Assembly: GCA_023394615.1 (NCBI GenBank)
Contig: JAEXAI010000010.1
Location: 214,961-278,960 of the forward strand
Length of the DNA: 64,000 nucleotides
Reading direction: 5' to 3'
Origin: Actinomycetes bacterium
Lineage (GTDB): Bacteria; Actinomycetota; Coriobacteriia; Coriobacteriales; Eggerthellaceae
In this document: one piece after another, positions 54,928 through 64,000 of the stretch
How the letters are laid out: each line of letters begins with the position of its first letter
Numbering within the stretch: the stretch's first letter is position 1
Notes under the pieces: model-generated
Databases searched by the model: none
What the model was told of the DNA's origin: nothing
Seen by the model: the letters and a program-made list of their open reading frames with translations, nothing else
Position numbers and translations under genes: made by a program

Positions 54928-56100
54928 ATGCACTACGTAACCGCAGGAGAAAGCCATGGGCCGTGCTTGACGGCCATCGTCAGCGATGTGCCGGCAGGGC
55001 TGGCAGTGTCGCAAAAGCAGATAAACGCCGATTTGGCGCGTCGACAAGCAGGTTACGGCAGAGGCGAGCGGCAATCCATCGAACAAGACCGAGCCGTTTT
55101 CCTATCAGGTGTGCGCTTCGGGACCACATTGGGCACCCCCATTGCCTTGCAGGTAGCCAATAAGGATTGGCAGAACTGGCAAGATCGCATGGCGCCTTTC
55201 GGCAAGCCTCCGGAGAATCTGGTTCGAGAAGTCACTCCGCGCCCCGGTCATGCCGACCTAGTGGGCGTTTTGAAGAACAATACCGACGATTGCCGAAACG
55301 TGCTGGAACGTGCGAGCGCCCGTGAGACCGCTGCTCGTGTGGCTGCCGCCGGCATCGCACGCGAGTTTTTAGCTGAACTTGGCGTGGAAGTGTTCAGCTA
55401 CGTGACAAGCATAGGTGCTGCTGTGTTCGAAGAGGCTGATCCTATGATGGCTGCACCTGATTACAAGCCGCTCGATATTGAGCTTTCCGCAGTGCGCTGC
55501 CCGAATACGGATGCGACGCAGAAGATGAAGCAAGCTATCGATGAGGCGCGTGAGGCAGGCGAGAGCTTGGGAGGAACCTTCCGTGTGGTAGCCACTGGCA
55601 TCGTGCCTGGTTTGGGCGATTTCGCCAGCGGACAGGAGCGTTTGACGGGTCAGCTGGCCGCGGCTCTATTCGGCATTCCGGCTATAAAGGGAGTCGAATT
55701 CGGGCTGGGTTTTGAGTCTGCTGCATTGCCCGGATCGCACGTGCATGACCCCATCACGCAAAGTCGACATGACGGCTTCAGGCGTGAAGGCAACAACGCC
55801 GGAGGGCTGGAGGGCGGTATGAGCACGGGTATGCCCCTGATTGTGACGGCGGCTATGAAGCCCATCCCCACGCTGAGCACCCCGCTTGCAACGGTTAACA
55901 TGGACACGATGGAGGCTGCTGAGGCTTCCCGCGAGCGCTCGGATGTGTGTGCGGTGCCAGCATGCGCGGTGGTGGCCGAGTCGGAAGTGGCTTTCGTGTT
56001 GGCAGACGCCTATATGCGCAAGTTCGGTCACGATAACATGTCGGATATAAAAGCGGCGCTGAAGCAGTATGTCCAGCGTATCCGCTTGCAATCTCGCTAA
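54928..56100 (+). CDS. aroC: chorismate synthase
   Basis: The 390-residue FMN-dependent enzyme performs the last step of the shikimate pathway. Conserved blocks are GESHGPCLTAIVSDVPAG, RPGHADLVGVLK, RASARETAARVAAAG and EGGMSTGMPL. Its start is preceded by AAAGGAAG. aroB follows 31 nt downstream; aroK was not found in the window. Confidence 0.95.
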   Translation: MHYVTAGESHGPCLTAIVSDVPAGLAVSQKQINADLARRQAGYGRGERQSIEQDRAVFLSGVRFGTTLGTPIALQVANKDWQNWQDRMAPFGKPPENLVREVTPRPGHADLVGVLKNNTDDCRNVLERASARETAARVAAAGIAREFLAELGVEVFSYVTSIGAAVFEEADPMMAAPDYKPLDIELSAVRCPNTDATQKMKQAIDEAREAGESLGGTFRVVATGIVPGLGDFASGQERLTGQLAAALFGIPAIKGVEFGLGFESAALPGSHVHDPITQSRHDGFRREGNNAGGLEGGMSTGMPLIVTAAMKPIPTLSTPLATVNMDTMEAAEASRERSDVCAVPACAVVAESEVAFVLADAYMRKFGHDNMSDIKAALKQYVQRIRLQSR

Positions 56101-56131
56101 TCGCTGATCTGAAATGTAAGGAAGGTGCATT

Positions 56132-57238
56132 GTGCCCTGCATGAAAATAGTGGTAAATCTGGATGCCGATAGGTCCTATGATGTGCGCATAGGCGCAGGC
56201 CAGCTACATGATGTGGGTAGTCGCATTGCGGGGTTTCTCAGCGCGACATCAGTGGTTGTAGCAAGCGATGCGAACGTGGCACCGCTCTACGGCCAGACGG
56301 TGCGCGACTCGTTTCGACAGGCGGGATTCCGCACGATGAGCGTGACTGTCCCAGCAGGTGAGGCTAGCAAATCGCTGCCTTGCGCGACTCAGATATGGGA
56401 AGCTCTTGCTGCGAAAGGAGTTGATCGCGACGCTTTGGTCGTGGCCTTGGGCGGTGGCGTAGTGGGTGATCTTGCGGGATTCTGCGCGGCAACCTATCTG
56501 CGCGGCATACGGCTTGTGCAGATGCCTACGACCCTGCTCGCCATGGTGGATTCTTCGGTTGGAGGCAAGAGCGGTGTAGATTTGGATCAAGGAAAGAACC
56601 TGGTCGGGGCATTCAAACAACCATTGTATGTGTGTGCCGACACCGACACGCTCTCCACTCTGCCTGATCGTGAATGGGCATGTGGGTGCGCCGAGATAGC
56701 CAAGTCGGCGATTATTGATTCGGACGATTTCTTCTTTTGGCTCGATGAGAACGCAGAAGCGCTGGTAAGCCGTGATGCCGAGGTCGTGCAGCAGGCTATC
56801 GCCCGATGTGTCGTTTTCAAGGCCGACGTAGTGGCAGCTGATGAGGACGAGCGCGTTGGTGTTCGCGATTGTTTGAACTACGGCCACACGTTGGGTCATG
56901 CAATAGAGAAGCTGGCCGGGTATGGCACGTATTCGCATGGGCAAGCGGTTGCCGAGGGTATGCGTTTCGCCATTCGGCTATCTGCCGCATTGGAGGGCGC
57001 GTCGATGGATTTGGTTTCGTCGCAAGACGATTTGCTCAATCGTTTGGGGTTGCCTGCGCTGGACTTCAACGCTCCTGCTGCCGATATCATCTCGGCTATG
57101 CATGCGGACAAGAAAGCGCGCGGTGGGAATATCCGCTTCGTTTTGCCCACTGATGTGGGTGAATGGAGTGCGCGGGAAGTTGATAACGAGACCCTGCTGG
57201 CTCATCTGCAGGGGTGGGAAAGGTCGAAGCAGCAATGA
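56132..57238 (+). CDS. aroB: 3-dehydroquinate synthase
   Basis: The 368-residue NAD- and metal-dependent enzyme makes 3-dehydroquinate, the second step of the shikimate pathway. It has GGGVVGDLAGFCAATYLRG, PTTLLAMVDSSVGGKSGVD, and the metal ligands in CAEIAKSAI, NYGHTLGHAIE and SHGQAVAEG. GTG 56132 has AAGGAAGG 6 nt upstream, which decides it over ATG 56141. The peptidase gene overlaps its stop by 4 nt. Confidence 0.95.
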   Translation: MPCMKIVVNLDADRSYDVRIGAGQLHDVGSRIAGFLSATSVVVASDANVAPLYGQTVRDSFRQAGFRTMSVTVPAGEASKSLPCATQIWEALAAKGVDRDALVVALGGGVVGDLAGFCAATYLRGIRLVQMPTTLLAMVDSSVGGKSGVDLDQGKNLVGAFKQPLYVCADTDTLSTLPDREWACGCAEIAKSAIIDSDDFFFWLDENAEALVSRDAEVVQQAIARCVVFKADVVAADEDERVGVRDCLNYGHTLGHAIEKLAGYGTYSHGQAVAEGMRFAIRLSAALEGASMDLVSSQDDLLNRLGLPALDFNAPAADIISAMHADKKARGGNIRFVLPTDVGEWSAREVDNETLLAHLQGWERSKQQ

Positions 57239-58512
57239 TGGATGGTTTCGGTGGTAATTCGACGGCAAATTCAAATGAAGCGCTGCAGGTTGTGAATGGT
57301 CCAGCGGGCAATGCGGAAATGTCGGTAAAACGCCTCGCGCGCCTGCGCGCTGCAATGGTCGATATGAAGGTCGATTGGTTCTTTATGCGTGATACTTCCA
57401 GCATCGCATGGCTCACAGCATTCGATGGCGTTTTCGACGAGGAGCGCGCCCATGCTGTTCTGGTCGGTCCCGAAACTGCGGATTTCCATACCGACTCGCG
57501 TTATGCGCAAGCATGTCGCATTGCGGGAGCAGGCGGGCCCTTTGAGATCAGCGACAAGGCAATGAATCACGGCAAGTGGATTGCCGGTGTTTTGAAGGAC
57601 CGAGCTGCTTCCGCTGACGATGGCTCTGCTTCCGCAGACGACCACCCTGCTCCTGCAGACGACCACCCTGCTCCTGCAGATGATTCTGCTTCAAGCGGTT
57701 CTGCATCGTTGGGTATTGAGCGCAGCATGAGCTTGGGCGAGTTTCGTCTGCTCCAAAAAGAGATTGCAACAACGAATCTGCAGATAGCGATAAAAGAAAC
57801 GACGAATGTCGCAACGAACCTGCGTGCCGTGAAAGACCCCGATGAAGTGGCTCGCATGCGTGCGGCCCAGGCTATCACTGACGCGGCTTTCTCGCACATC
57901 GTTTCTTTCATGAAGCCGGGCATGACCGAGCGTGAAGTGCAGATTGAGTTGGAAGATTACATGATTCGACACGGAGCGGCTGGTTTGGCGTTCGCGTCTA
58001 TCGTGGCCACGGGTGCCGATGGTGCAAGTCCCCATGCCATTGCCGATACGACCAAACTAGAAGCGGGGCAGTGCGTGGTGCTGGATTTCGGTGCACGGGC
58101 GCAAGGGTATTGCAGCGACATGACGCGCACGGTTTTCGTGGGTCAGCCCGATGCGCGCTTGGCGGATGCTTATAAAGTGTTGCGTCAGGCCAACGAGAGC
58201 GTGGAGGCGTATTTGCATGCGGGCATCACCGGTGCACAGGCGCATCAGATGGCCGAAGACGTGTTGGCCGCAGGCGGTTTCGGCGGCAAGATGGGCCATG
58301 CATTAGGCCATGGCGTGGGCATTGACATTCATGAGTCACCTGTGCTGGCGCCGCGCAACACTCAGCCGCTTGAAGTAGGCAATGTGGTTACGGTAGAGCC
58401 GGGCATCTATCTCGACGGCGATTTCGGCATGCGACTGGAAGATTTCGGAGTGATTACCGAACGGGGATTCGATGTATTCACGCAATCCACCCACGATATG
58501 GTTATAATCTAG
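57235..58512 (+). CDS. Xaa-Pro aminopeptidase-type M24 protein with inserted repeats
   Basis: This M24B metallopeptidase has an N-terminal creatinase-like domain (RLARLRAAMVDMKVDWFFMR, AWLTAFDG) and a catalytic domain with the five metal ligands: DFGARAQGYCSDMTRT (two Asp), GHGVGIDIHE (His), VTVEPGIY and RLEDFGVI (two Glu). Between the domains, at about 57600-57700, is an inserted Ala/Asp/Ser/Pro tract with 24-bp tandem units (ADDHPAPADD), absent from usual family members, likely a flexible linker. ATG 57235 overlaps the aroB stop (ATGA). It probably trims N-terminal Xaa-Pro dipeptides. Confidence 0.9.
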   Translation: MMDGFGGNSTANSNEALQVVNGPAGNAEMSVKRLARLRAAMVDMKVDWFFMRDTSSIAWLTAFDGVFDEERAHAVLVGPETADFHTDSRYAQACRIAGAGGPFEISDKAMNHGKWIAGVLKDRAASADDGSASADDHPAPADDHPAPADDSASSGSASLGIERSMSLGEFRLLQKEIATTNLQIAIKETTNVATNLRAVKDPDEVARMRAAQAITDAAFSHIVSFMKPGMTEREVQIELEDYMIRHGAAGLAFASIVATGADGASPHAIADTTKLEAGQCVVLDFGARAQGYCSDMTRTVFVGQPDARLADAYKVLRQANESVEAYLHAGITGAQAHQMAEDVLAAGGFGGKMGHALGHGVGIDIHESPVLAPRNTQPLEVGNVVTVEPGIYLDGDFGMRLEDFGVITERGFDVFTQSTHDMVII

Positions 58513-58626
58513 AACTTGTGTCGATTTTATCGAACAGTCAGCGTTCACGAGGTTTTGCGGTGTATGCCTGCCCGCAGCGATCGGCCGTGGCGTTTCAATG
58601 ATCAATGTTAGGCAGCAGGAGGATAC

Positions 58627-59187
58627 ATGGCTATTTCCACAGCAGATTTTAAAAACGGCATATGCATCGAATACAACAACAAATTGTGGACGATCGTAGA
58701 GTTTCAGCACGTCAAACCTGGCAAAGGCGGCGCATTCGTACGCACGAAGCTGCGCGATATCCGTTCCGGGCGCGTGGTGGAATACACGTTTAACAGCGGC
58801 ACGAAGTTCGACTCGGTGCGTTTGGAGTCGAAAACCATGCAGTATCTGTACAACGATGGCCCTGACTACTATTTCATGGACACCAGCAGTTACGAGCAGA
58901 TGAGCATTCCTGCCGATATCGTGGGCGACCAAGCTCAATGGCTGAAGGAAAACGACGAGGTGTCCCTGCTGTATGCCGGTGACGAGCTGATCAGCATCGA
59001 GCCGCAGATGTTCGTGGAGCTTGAAGTGACCGACACTGATCCGGGATTCAAAGGCGACACCGTGCAGGGCGGCACGAAGCCAGCCACGATGGAAACCGGC
59101 GCGGTCATCCAGGTTCCCATGTACATCAACCCAGGTGAGATTCTGCAGATCGACACGCGTGACGGGCGTTTCATCAAACGCATGTAA
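58627..59187 (+). CDS. efp: elongation factor P
   Basis: The 186-residue factor rescues ribosomes at polyproline. It has three domains: an N-terminal domain with HVKPGKGGAFVRTKLRDIRS (tip Lys 33, the position modified in other bacteria), an OB domain (YNDGPDYYFMD) and the C-terminal signature GDTVQGGTKPATMETG. No modification enzyme is in the window. TATAAT at 58503-58508, inside the end of the preceding gene, may be its promoter; AGGAGG precedes the ATG. Confidence 0.96.
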   Translation: MAISTADFKNGICIEYNNKLWTIVEFQHVKPGKGGAFVRTKLRDIRSGRVVEYTFNSGTKFDSVRLESKTMQYLYNDGPDYYFMDTSSYEQMSIPADIVGDQAQWLKENDEVSLLYAGDELISIEPQMFVELEVTDTDPGFKGDTVQGGTKPATMETGAVIQVPMYINPGEILQIDTRDGRFIKRM

Positions 59188-59222
59188 GAGCTGTTGCTCG
59201 CAAGACACAAGTCGATATCGAC

Positions 59223-59262
59223 GAGCGCGCGATCACCCAAGCGGTAATCGCGCGCTCTTTTT
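59223..59262 (+). terminator. strong terminator after efp
   Basis: An 11-bp perfect stem (GAGCGCGCGAT with ATCGCGCGCTC) is followed by TTTTT. Confidence 0.9.
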
Positions 59263-59274
59263 ATGCCTTGCGAC

Positions 59275-59320
59275 AAAAAGACCCTCGTGTGTGCACGCGC
59301 ACATCAACGAGGGTCTTTTT
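59275..59320. terminator. bidirectional terminator, efp/sstT
   Basis: A 14-bp stem AAAAAGACCCTCGT / ACGAGGGTCTTTTT has T-runs on both sides; it serves the convergent sstT gene. Confidence 0.88.
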
Positions 59321-59330
59321 GTTGTATAAG

Positions 59331-60695
59331 CTACTTGTTCTCGTCAGATTCTTGAGTGTTGTGCTTGTTCCACGAATACTTGTGCTTTTTCTGGACGCCG
59401 TCTTTCGTGACGATGGCGTTTTCGGATTCGGCAACCTTTGCCGGTGTGATGTCTTCTTTGCCTTCGATGGAGGTATGCGTGGGGATTACGATTGCACGAC
59501 CTTCCTTCTTCCAGTCCATGTATTCCGACGTGGCCGTGAACAGTACGTCGGTGGAAGAGTTCAAGGCAGTCTCGCAGGAATCCTGCACGACGCCGATGAT
59601 GAAGCCGATGCCCACTACCTGCATGGCGATGTCGTTGCCGATGCCTAAAAGACTGCAGGCAACGGGAATCAACAGAAGGCTACCGCCGGCCACACCCGAT
59701 GCGCCCGCTGCGGAAACGGCTGTCAGCACGCATAGGATAATAGCGGTAGGAAAGTCGATGGTGATGCCGAGGGTATGTGCGGCTGCCATTGCCATGACGG
59801 AAATGGTTACCGCTGCGCCGCCCATGTTGATAGTAGCGCCCAGGGGAATGGAAACCGAGTAATTGTCCTCGTCCAAGCCCAGCTTGTGGCATAGTTCCAT
59901 GTTTACGGGGATGTTTGCGGCAGAACTGCGTGTGAAAAATGCGGTTACGGCACTATCTTTCAGGCAGCGGAGAACCAACGGGTATGGGTTCTGCCTGATG
60001 CCCCAATACACGATTGCGGGGTTCACGATAAAGGCGATGAACGCCATACAACCCACCAGAAGCAGCAGGAGCTGGCCATATTCGGTAAAGATGGCCAAGC
60101 CGCTGGTGCTGACCGCATCGTACACGAGGCCTAAAATGCCAAAAGGCGCCAACGCGATAACCCAGCGAACAACCATTTGCACGGCATCAGCAATATCGCT
60201 GAAAATATCTTTTGTGTGATCGTGAGCGGAACGAAGCGCGATGCCAATCATAGCGGCCCATGCCAGAATGCCCAGATAGTTCGCGCTTGATAGGGCGGTT
60301 ACCGGGTTGGCGACTGCGCTAAGCAACAAGTTGCCGATAACTTCTCCCACACTGCTCGGTGCTGCTTTCTCGACGGCGTCGGTCAGTGTCAGGGTGACAG
60401 GGAACAAGAAACTGGCACACACGGCAACCGCGCCAGCGGCGAACGTGCCAATGGCATAAAAGATGATAACGCGCCTCATGGTGCCGCCCGATCGGGCTTT
60501 GGCCAGTGCGCTTATGACCAAAAAGAACACCAATATAGGTGCGACGGCTTTCAATGCCGAAACGAAAATAGTGCCTAACATCGAGATGGCTTCGACGTTC
60601 GGCACCAACAATGCCAACGCCACACCGATGCACAACCCAACGATAATCCTGTTGATCAGGGTTATTTGGTTCCAGTCATACCAAAGTTTTTTCAC
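59331..60695 (-). CDS. sstT: SstT-type serine/threonine:sodium symporter
   Basis: This 454-residue dicarboxylate/amino acid:cation symporter has about eight TM helices plus the hairpins of the family: SSAANIPVNMELCHKLG, SIPLGATINMGGAAVT and VAGGSLLLIPVACSLLG, matching SstT rather than GltP. It likely imports serine and threonine with Na+. An extra cytoplasmic tail of about 50 residues follows the last helix. It is a single gene ending at a bidirectional terminator. Confidence 0.9.
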   Translation of the reverse strand: MKKLWYDWNQITLINRIIVGLCIGVALALLVPNVEAISMLGTIFVSALKAVAPILVFFLVISALAKARSGGTMRRVIIFYAIGTFAAGAVAVCASFLFPVTLTLTDAVEKAAPSSVGEVIGNLLLSAVANPVTALSSANYLGILAWAAMIGIALRSAHDHTKDIFSDIADAVQMVVRWVIALAPFGILGLVYDAVSTSGLAIFTEYGQLLLLLVGCMAFIAFIVNPAIVYWGIRQNPYPLVLRCLKDSAVTAFFTRSSAANIPVNMELCHKLGLDEDNYSVSIPLGATINMGGAAVTISVMAMAAAHTLGITIDFPTAIILCVLTAVSAAGASGVAGGSLLLIPVACSLLGIGNDIAMQVVGIGFIIGVVQDSCETALNSSTDVLFTATSEYMDWKKEGRAIVIPTHTSIEGKEDITPAKVAESENAIVTKDGVQKKHKYSWNKHNTQESDENK

Positions 60696-60862
60696 AAGAA
60701 TCCTCTCAAGAGACTAACTTACTTATTATTGCCCTCTTCAGGTGCACTGGCAAGAAGAATTGTGGGATCGCTGAGGTAAAGATTCCAGGCGGGGGAATCG
60801 CGTGTCACTCATCTTTTTTGCCATCCATTCACCGGTCTCTCGTAGTTTTCCGAAGAACCCTG

Positions 60863-60890
60863 TTGTAATAATTTGACATCAAAGTATAAT
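60863..60890 (+). promoter_or_regulatory. promoter candidate of the MarR/ABC operon
   Basis: TTGTAA and TATAAT are 16 nt apart, ending 42 nt before the MarR start. A nearby TTGACA is only 6 nt from the -10 and cannot be its -35. Confidence 0.45.
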
Positions 60891-60932
60891 GCATTTCGTT
60901 GAACAGGAATCGAGGGGGGAGGGCACGTAAAG

Positions 60933-61376
60933 ATGCAAGATACGGTTAACCAACTATCACGCACGCTTGCGCTGGCCAACCGCTTCATTATGCAGCAGCT
61001 GGCCAATCGCGGGCTGTGCGATATCGCGCCCTCGCACGGCGATATTTTCATGCAGCTTTTCACGCATGGTGACATGCCTATGGGTGAGCTGGCTGAACGC
61101 ATCGATCGCGACCCATCCACGGCAACGGCGTTGGTAAAGAAACTTGCCCGCGCAGGATATGTGGCAACAGCCAAATCCAAAATGGACAAGCGCGTGACGG
61201 TGGTATCGCTGACCGAAAAGGGCGCGGCGCTGCGACCGGTTTTTGCGGAAGTGTCGAATGAGCTGTATGCGGCGCAGGCGCGCAACCTGACGCAAGCAGA
61301 TTTCGATACGTTAAACGCGACGCTGCATACGGTTCAGGAGAATTTCAAAACAGAATTGGAAGGGACAGTCAAATGA
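60933..61376 (+). CDS. MarR-family transcriptional regulator
   Basis: This 147-residue winged-helix protein has MGELAERIDRDPSTATALVK (recognition helix) and ARAGYVATAKSKMDKRVTVVSLTEKG (wing), typical of MarR. GGGGGAGG lies 10 nt before the ATG. Its stop overlaps the ATG of the substrate-binding protein, so it leads and probably controls the ABC transporter operon. Confidence 0.9.
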   Translation: MQDTVNQLSRTLALANRFIMQQLANRGLCDIAPSHGDIFMQLFTHGDMPMGELAERIDRDPSTATALVKKLARAGYVATAKSKMDKRVTVVSLTEKGAALRPVFAEVSNELYAAQARNLTQADFDTLNATLHTVQENFKTELEGTVK

Positions 61377-62356
61377 TGAAAAACGGAAACGATAAGACCT
61401 GCATTCAAATGCGGGCGCACAGCGAGCAGGCTTCGTCTGCGCTTGCGTCTATGTCCGCACCTGCGTCACAATCTTCGCGCAAGCACTTTGCGAAGCACAT
61501 GATTGCGATTGCGGTTTGCGCGTTTACCTGTGCAGCACTGCTTGTGCTGGCGGGTTGCTCATCTTCAAGCAGCAGTTCCGATTCGTCGAAGAGCAGCTCT
61601 GACCAGAGCGCATCTTCGAGCAAAGCCAACAAAACCCTTACCGTGGCTATGGAACTTGCCTATCCGCCTTTCGAGACGAAGGACGATGCGGGCAACCCCA
61701 GCGGTCTGTCGGTGGACTTCATCAAGGATTTCGGCGCAGCGTACGGCTATGACGTGGTAATTGAGAACACATCGTGGGACGGCCTTATCCCCTCGCTGCA
61801 AACGGGCAAGGCAGACTGCGTCATCAGTTCGATGACCATCACCGATGCGCGCAAGGAATCTGTCGATTTTTCCGATGCGTACGCGAAAGCCCAGTTGGCC
61901 ATTTTGGCAAATTCGAAGTCGAACATCGCATCTGCGAACGATTTGAACCAAGCGGGCAAAAAGGTGGCTGTGAAAACCGGCTCGACCGGTGACGTGTACG
62001 CCACCAAAAATCTGACGAATGCCGAGATCGTACGTCTGGCCGATGAGTCTGCTTGTGTGACCGAGGTCATCCAGGGCAAAGCCGACGGCTTCCTCTACGA
62101 CCAGTTGACCATCTATCGCAATCATGCGGCGAATCCCGATACCACCGATGCCGTCTACATTCCCTTCCAGGATCCTGAATCGTGGGGCGTGGCCGTGCAG
62201 AAGGGCAATACCGAGTTGCTCGACCAGTTAAACGAGTTCATCGCGCAGAGCAAGACTGATGGCGAATTCGACCGCCTGACCGACAAGTACCTGTCTACCG
62301 AAAAGGCTGCCTTCGACCAATACGGCTTCAAATGGTTCTTCGACTTCGATGACTAG
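61373..62356 (+). CDS. polar amino acid ABC transporter substrate-binding lipoprotein
   Basis: The family 3 binding protein (327 residues) has a long N-terminal extension, then a hydrophobic core ending LVLAGCSS (lipobox) and a Ser linker. The mature domain has MELAYPPFETKDDAGNPSG, SWDGLIPSLQTGKADCVISS and SVDFSDAYAKAQL, as in His/Gln/Glu-type binding proteins. The ATG overlaps the MarR stop; a second ATG at 61376 is equally near. The ligand is unknown. Confidence 0.9.
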   Translation: MMKNGNDKTCIQMRAHSEQASSALASMSAPASQSSRKHFAKHMIAIAVCAFTCAALLVLAGCSSSSSSSDSSKSSSDQSASSSKANKTLTVAMELAYPPFETKDDAGNPSGLSVDFIKDFGAAYGYDVVIENTSWDGLIPSLQTGKADCVISSMTITDARKESVDFSDAYAKAQLAILANSKSNIASANDLNQAGKKVAVKTGSTGDVYATKNLTNAEIVRLADESACVTEVIQGKADGFLYDQLTIYRNHAANPDTTDAVYIPFQDPESWGVAVQKGNTELLDQLNEFIAQSKTDGEFDRLTDKYLSTEKAAFDQYGFKWFFDFDD

Positions 62357-62431
62357 CGTATCGAAAGATATTGATTGCGGCGGGCGCGCTGTCGTGCCCG
62401 CTGGCGATTGCTGTGCCAAAAGGAGATGCGC

Positions 62432-63229
62432 ATGAAGCCGCTTAATCCTGTCGTGCGCTTTCTCACGGCACCTGCGAAAACCCCGGCCGCTCCGCTTCAG
62501 GCGGTGGTGAATTACGCGGCGGTATGCATCGTGGTCATCGCGCTTTTTTGGGCGTCGCTTGCTATGGCGGGCATCACGCTGAACTTTGATTTTGTGGTGC
62601 AGTACAAACAGCGACTGTTGAGCGGTTTCCTTATGACGGTGGAGCTTTCCGCGCTAAGCCTGGTAGTGAGCATGCTCATCGGCATTCCCGTGGCTATTGG
62701 CGAAGGTTCGCGCATCCTGTTCGTGCGCTACGTGTGCGACTTCTATGTGAAGATCATTCGCGGCACCCCGTTGCTGGTGCAAATTTACCTGTTTTATTAC
62801 ATCATCGGTACGGCGTGGGGCGTGTCGAACAAGTTTATGGCCGGAGTGCTGATACTGTCGGTGTTTGCTGGAGCCTACATTGCCGAAATTGTGCGCGGCA
62901 GTCTGCTTTCGGTTGATGAAGAGCAGATGGAGGCGGCGCGCGCTGTGGGGTTCACGCAAGCCCAAACGGTACGCCACGTGATACTTCCTCAGATTATCGC
63001 ACGCACGCTTCCGGCCCTGACCGGGCAGTTCGCAAGTATCGTAAAAGACTCGTCGTTGATGTCGGTCATCGCCGTCATCGAGCTCACGCAGAGCATCCGC
63101 GAAATAACGGCCACGAATTACAACATGTTCGGCGGCTACCTATTTCTGGGCGCGCTCTATCTGGGCTTGACCTTGCCCATTATGTTTGTGAGCAAACGTT
63201 TCGAAAAGAAGCTCGATTATGCGCATTAG
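62432..63229 (+). CDS. amino acid ABC transporter permease
   Basis: This 265-residue HisM-type permease has five or more TM helices and the conserved RGTPLLVQIYLFYY and EAARAVGFTQAQTVRHVILPQ (EAA loop). ATG 62432 has AAAGGAG 6 nt upstream; ATG 62426 is too close to that site. The next gene overlaps it by 11 nt. Confidence 0.92.
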   Translation: MKPLNPVVRFLTAPAKTPAAPLQAVVNYAAVCIVVIALFWASLAMAGITLNFDFVVQYKQRLLSGFLMTVELSALSLVVSMLIGIPVAIGEGSRILFVRYVCDFYVKIIRGTPLLVQIYLFYYIIGTAWGVSNKFMAGVLILSVFAGAYIAEIVRGSLLSVDEEQMEAARAVGFTQAQTVRHVILPQIIARTLPALTGQFASIVKDSSLMSVIAVIELTQSIREITATNYNMFGGYLFLGALYLGLTLPIMFVSKRFEKKLDYAH

Positions 63230-63953
63230 AATCGATGGATTGTGCAAAGAATTTGATGGCGTGCAGGTTTTACAGAATCTGGACTTCGATGATGATGTGA
63301 GTACGCTTGCCGTAATTGGGCCATCTGGCGGCGGGAAATCAACGCTTCTGCGTATCATCGGCGGGTTGCTGCCGCCCACGTCGGGCACGCTGTCGCTTGA
63401 TGGGCTGCAGGTGGTTTTCGACGAGCGCACCCTTCCCGCCTATCGCGTGCAGCTGGGTTTCGTGTTCCAGAACAGCGGGCTGTTCGATCATTTGAGCGCG
63501 CGCGAGAATATCGCGTTACCGCTGCGCGAAGTGCACGGCGTGGCGGCTGACGAGGCCCGCGACCGGGCGCAGGGGTTGCTCGCGCGTTTCGGGCTTAGTG
63601 ACGAGGCTGATAAACGTCCGGCTCAACTATCGGGTGGTCAGAAGCAGCGTGTGGCTATCGCGCGGGCTGTTGCGGTGCGTCCGAAGATGCTGCTTTTAGA
63701 CGAACCCACAAGTGCGCTCGACCCCGAGCATACCGGCGAGGTGTTGGATTTGATTCGCGATTTAAAGGATCAGGGCACGCGTTTCATTGTGGTGACCCAT
63801 GAGATGGGGTTCGCACGCAGGGCTTGCGACAAAGTGGCATTCCTGCACGGTGGCAAGCTTTTGGAATACGGTGCCAGCGACCGACTTTTCGACCATCCGC
63901 AAACCCCTGAGCTGGTGAAATTTTTCGGTAAGCTACTCGAATGGAGCGTCTAG
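63219..63953 (+). CDS. amino acid ABC transporter ATPase
   Basis: This 244-residue ABC ATPase has Walker A GPSGGGKSTLL, Q-loop GFVFQNSGLFDHL, signature LSGGQKQRVAIARA, Walker B MLLLDEPTSALDPE and H-loop VVTHEMGFARR, the pattern of GlnQ/HisP. It completes the three-part importer with the two genes upstream. After it only 47 nt of window remain. Confidence 0.94.
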   Translation: MRIRIDGLCKEFDGVQVLQNLDFDDDVSTLAVIGPSGGGKSTLLRIIGGLLPPTSGTLSLDGLQVVFDERTLPAYRVQLGFVFQNSGLFDHLSARENIALPLREVHGVAADEARDRAQGLLARFGLSDEADKRPAQLSGGQKQRVAIARAVAVRPKMLLLDEPTSALDPEHTGEVLDLIRDLKDQGTRFIVVTHEMGFARRACDKVAFLHGGKLLEYGASDRLFDHPQTPELVKFFGKLLEWSV

Positions 63954-64000
63954 CGTGACAGTGTGACAGTGGGACGTGTCGTTTGACACAACCTCAGCGA

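Noticed and set aside
60876..60890. TTGACA as -35 before the MarR gene
   Set aside because: It is only 6 nt from the TATAAT box.

Overview
The window reads as a chromosomal segment of a gut or oral Coriobacteriia bacterium, most likely family Eggerthellaceae (Slackia/Eggerthella-like). This is inferred from moderately high GC, frequent GTG/TTG starts, the alaS-ruvX-mltG-yqeG-aroC-aroB-pepP-efp gene order, a multiheme NrfH-like cytochrome beside a Ccm cytochrome c maturation cluster, very large SpaA/Cna-B surface proteins, and HTH_17 plus LuxR regulators. No rRNA or tRNA gene, intact transposase, prophage or cas gene was seen.

Layout. 1-12.6 kb is accessory: the 3' part of a beta-helix surface protein, a sensor-MFS fusion on the minus strand, a GIY-YIG plus Schlafen-group-3 helicase protein, a small lipoprotein, and a beta-helix protein with a sortase-like tail whose stop codon overlaps the start of a LuxR regulator. 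13.9-20.5 kb is respiratory: a five-heme NrfH-like cytochrome, then ccmE-ccmF-ccmA-ccmB-ccmC-ccmD. galU follows, then a 1.3-kb non-coding stretch with two palindromic elements and a probable C-rich small RNA. 22.6-25.2 kb holds a metal-ligand-less homocysteine methyltransferase relative, a small protein and a DUF2804 protein. 25.3-30.3 kb is a seven-gene minus-strand type IV pilus-like operon ending in pilT. 31.5-33.7 kb is an OmpR/PhoR-type two-component system.

33.7-34.5 kb is non-coding: 35-bp tandem repeats, a bidirectional terminator, a probable cobalamin-class riboswitch on the minus strand with no evident target gene, and a CRISPR-like pair of 36-bp repeats. 34.5-45.8 kb is one giant adhesin gene of about 3,700 codons with about 20 SpaA-like domains. 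46.4-59.2 kb is housekeeping: rarA, a DUF948 protein, an AI-2E family exporter, alaS, ruvX, mltG, yqeG, aroC, aroB, an Xaa-Pro peptidase and efp. 59.3-64 kb carries an SstT-type symporter (minus) and a MarR regulator leading a polar amino-acid ABC transporter operon.

The least explained content is non-coding. There are three families of about 210-250 bp palindromic elements (six copies in all), a C-rich sRNA candidate with four UUCCYC motifs, an orphan riboswitch facing the histidine-kinase gene, and many short tandem repeats in and between genes.
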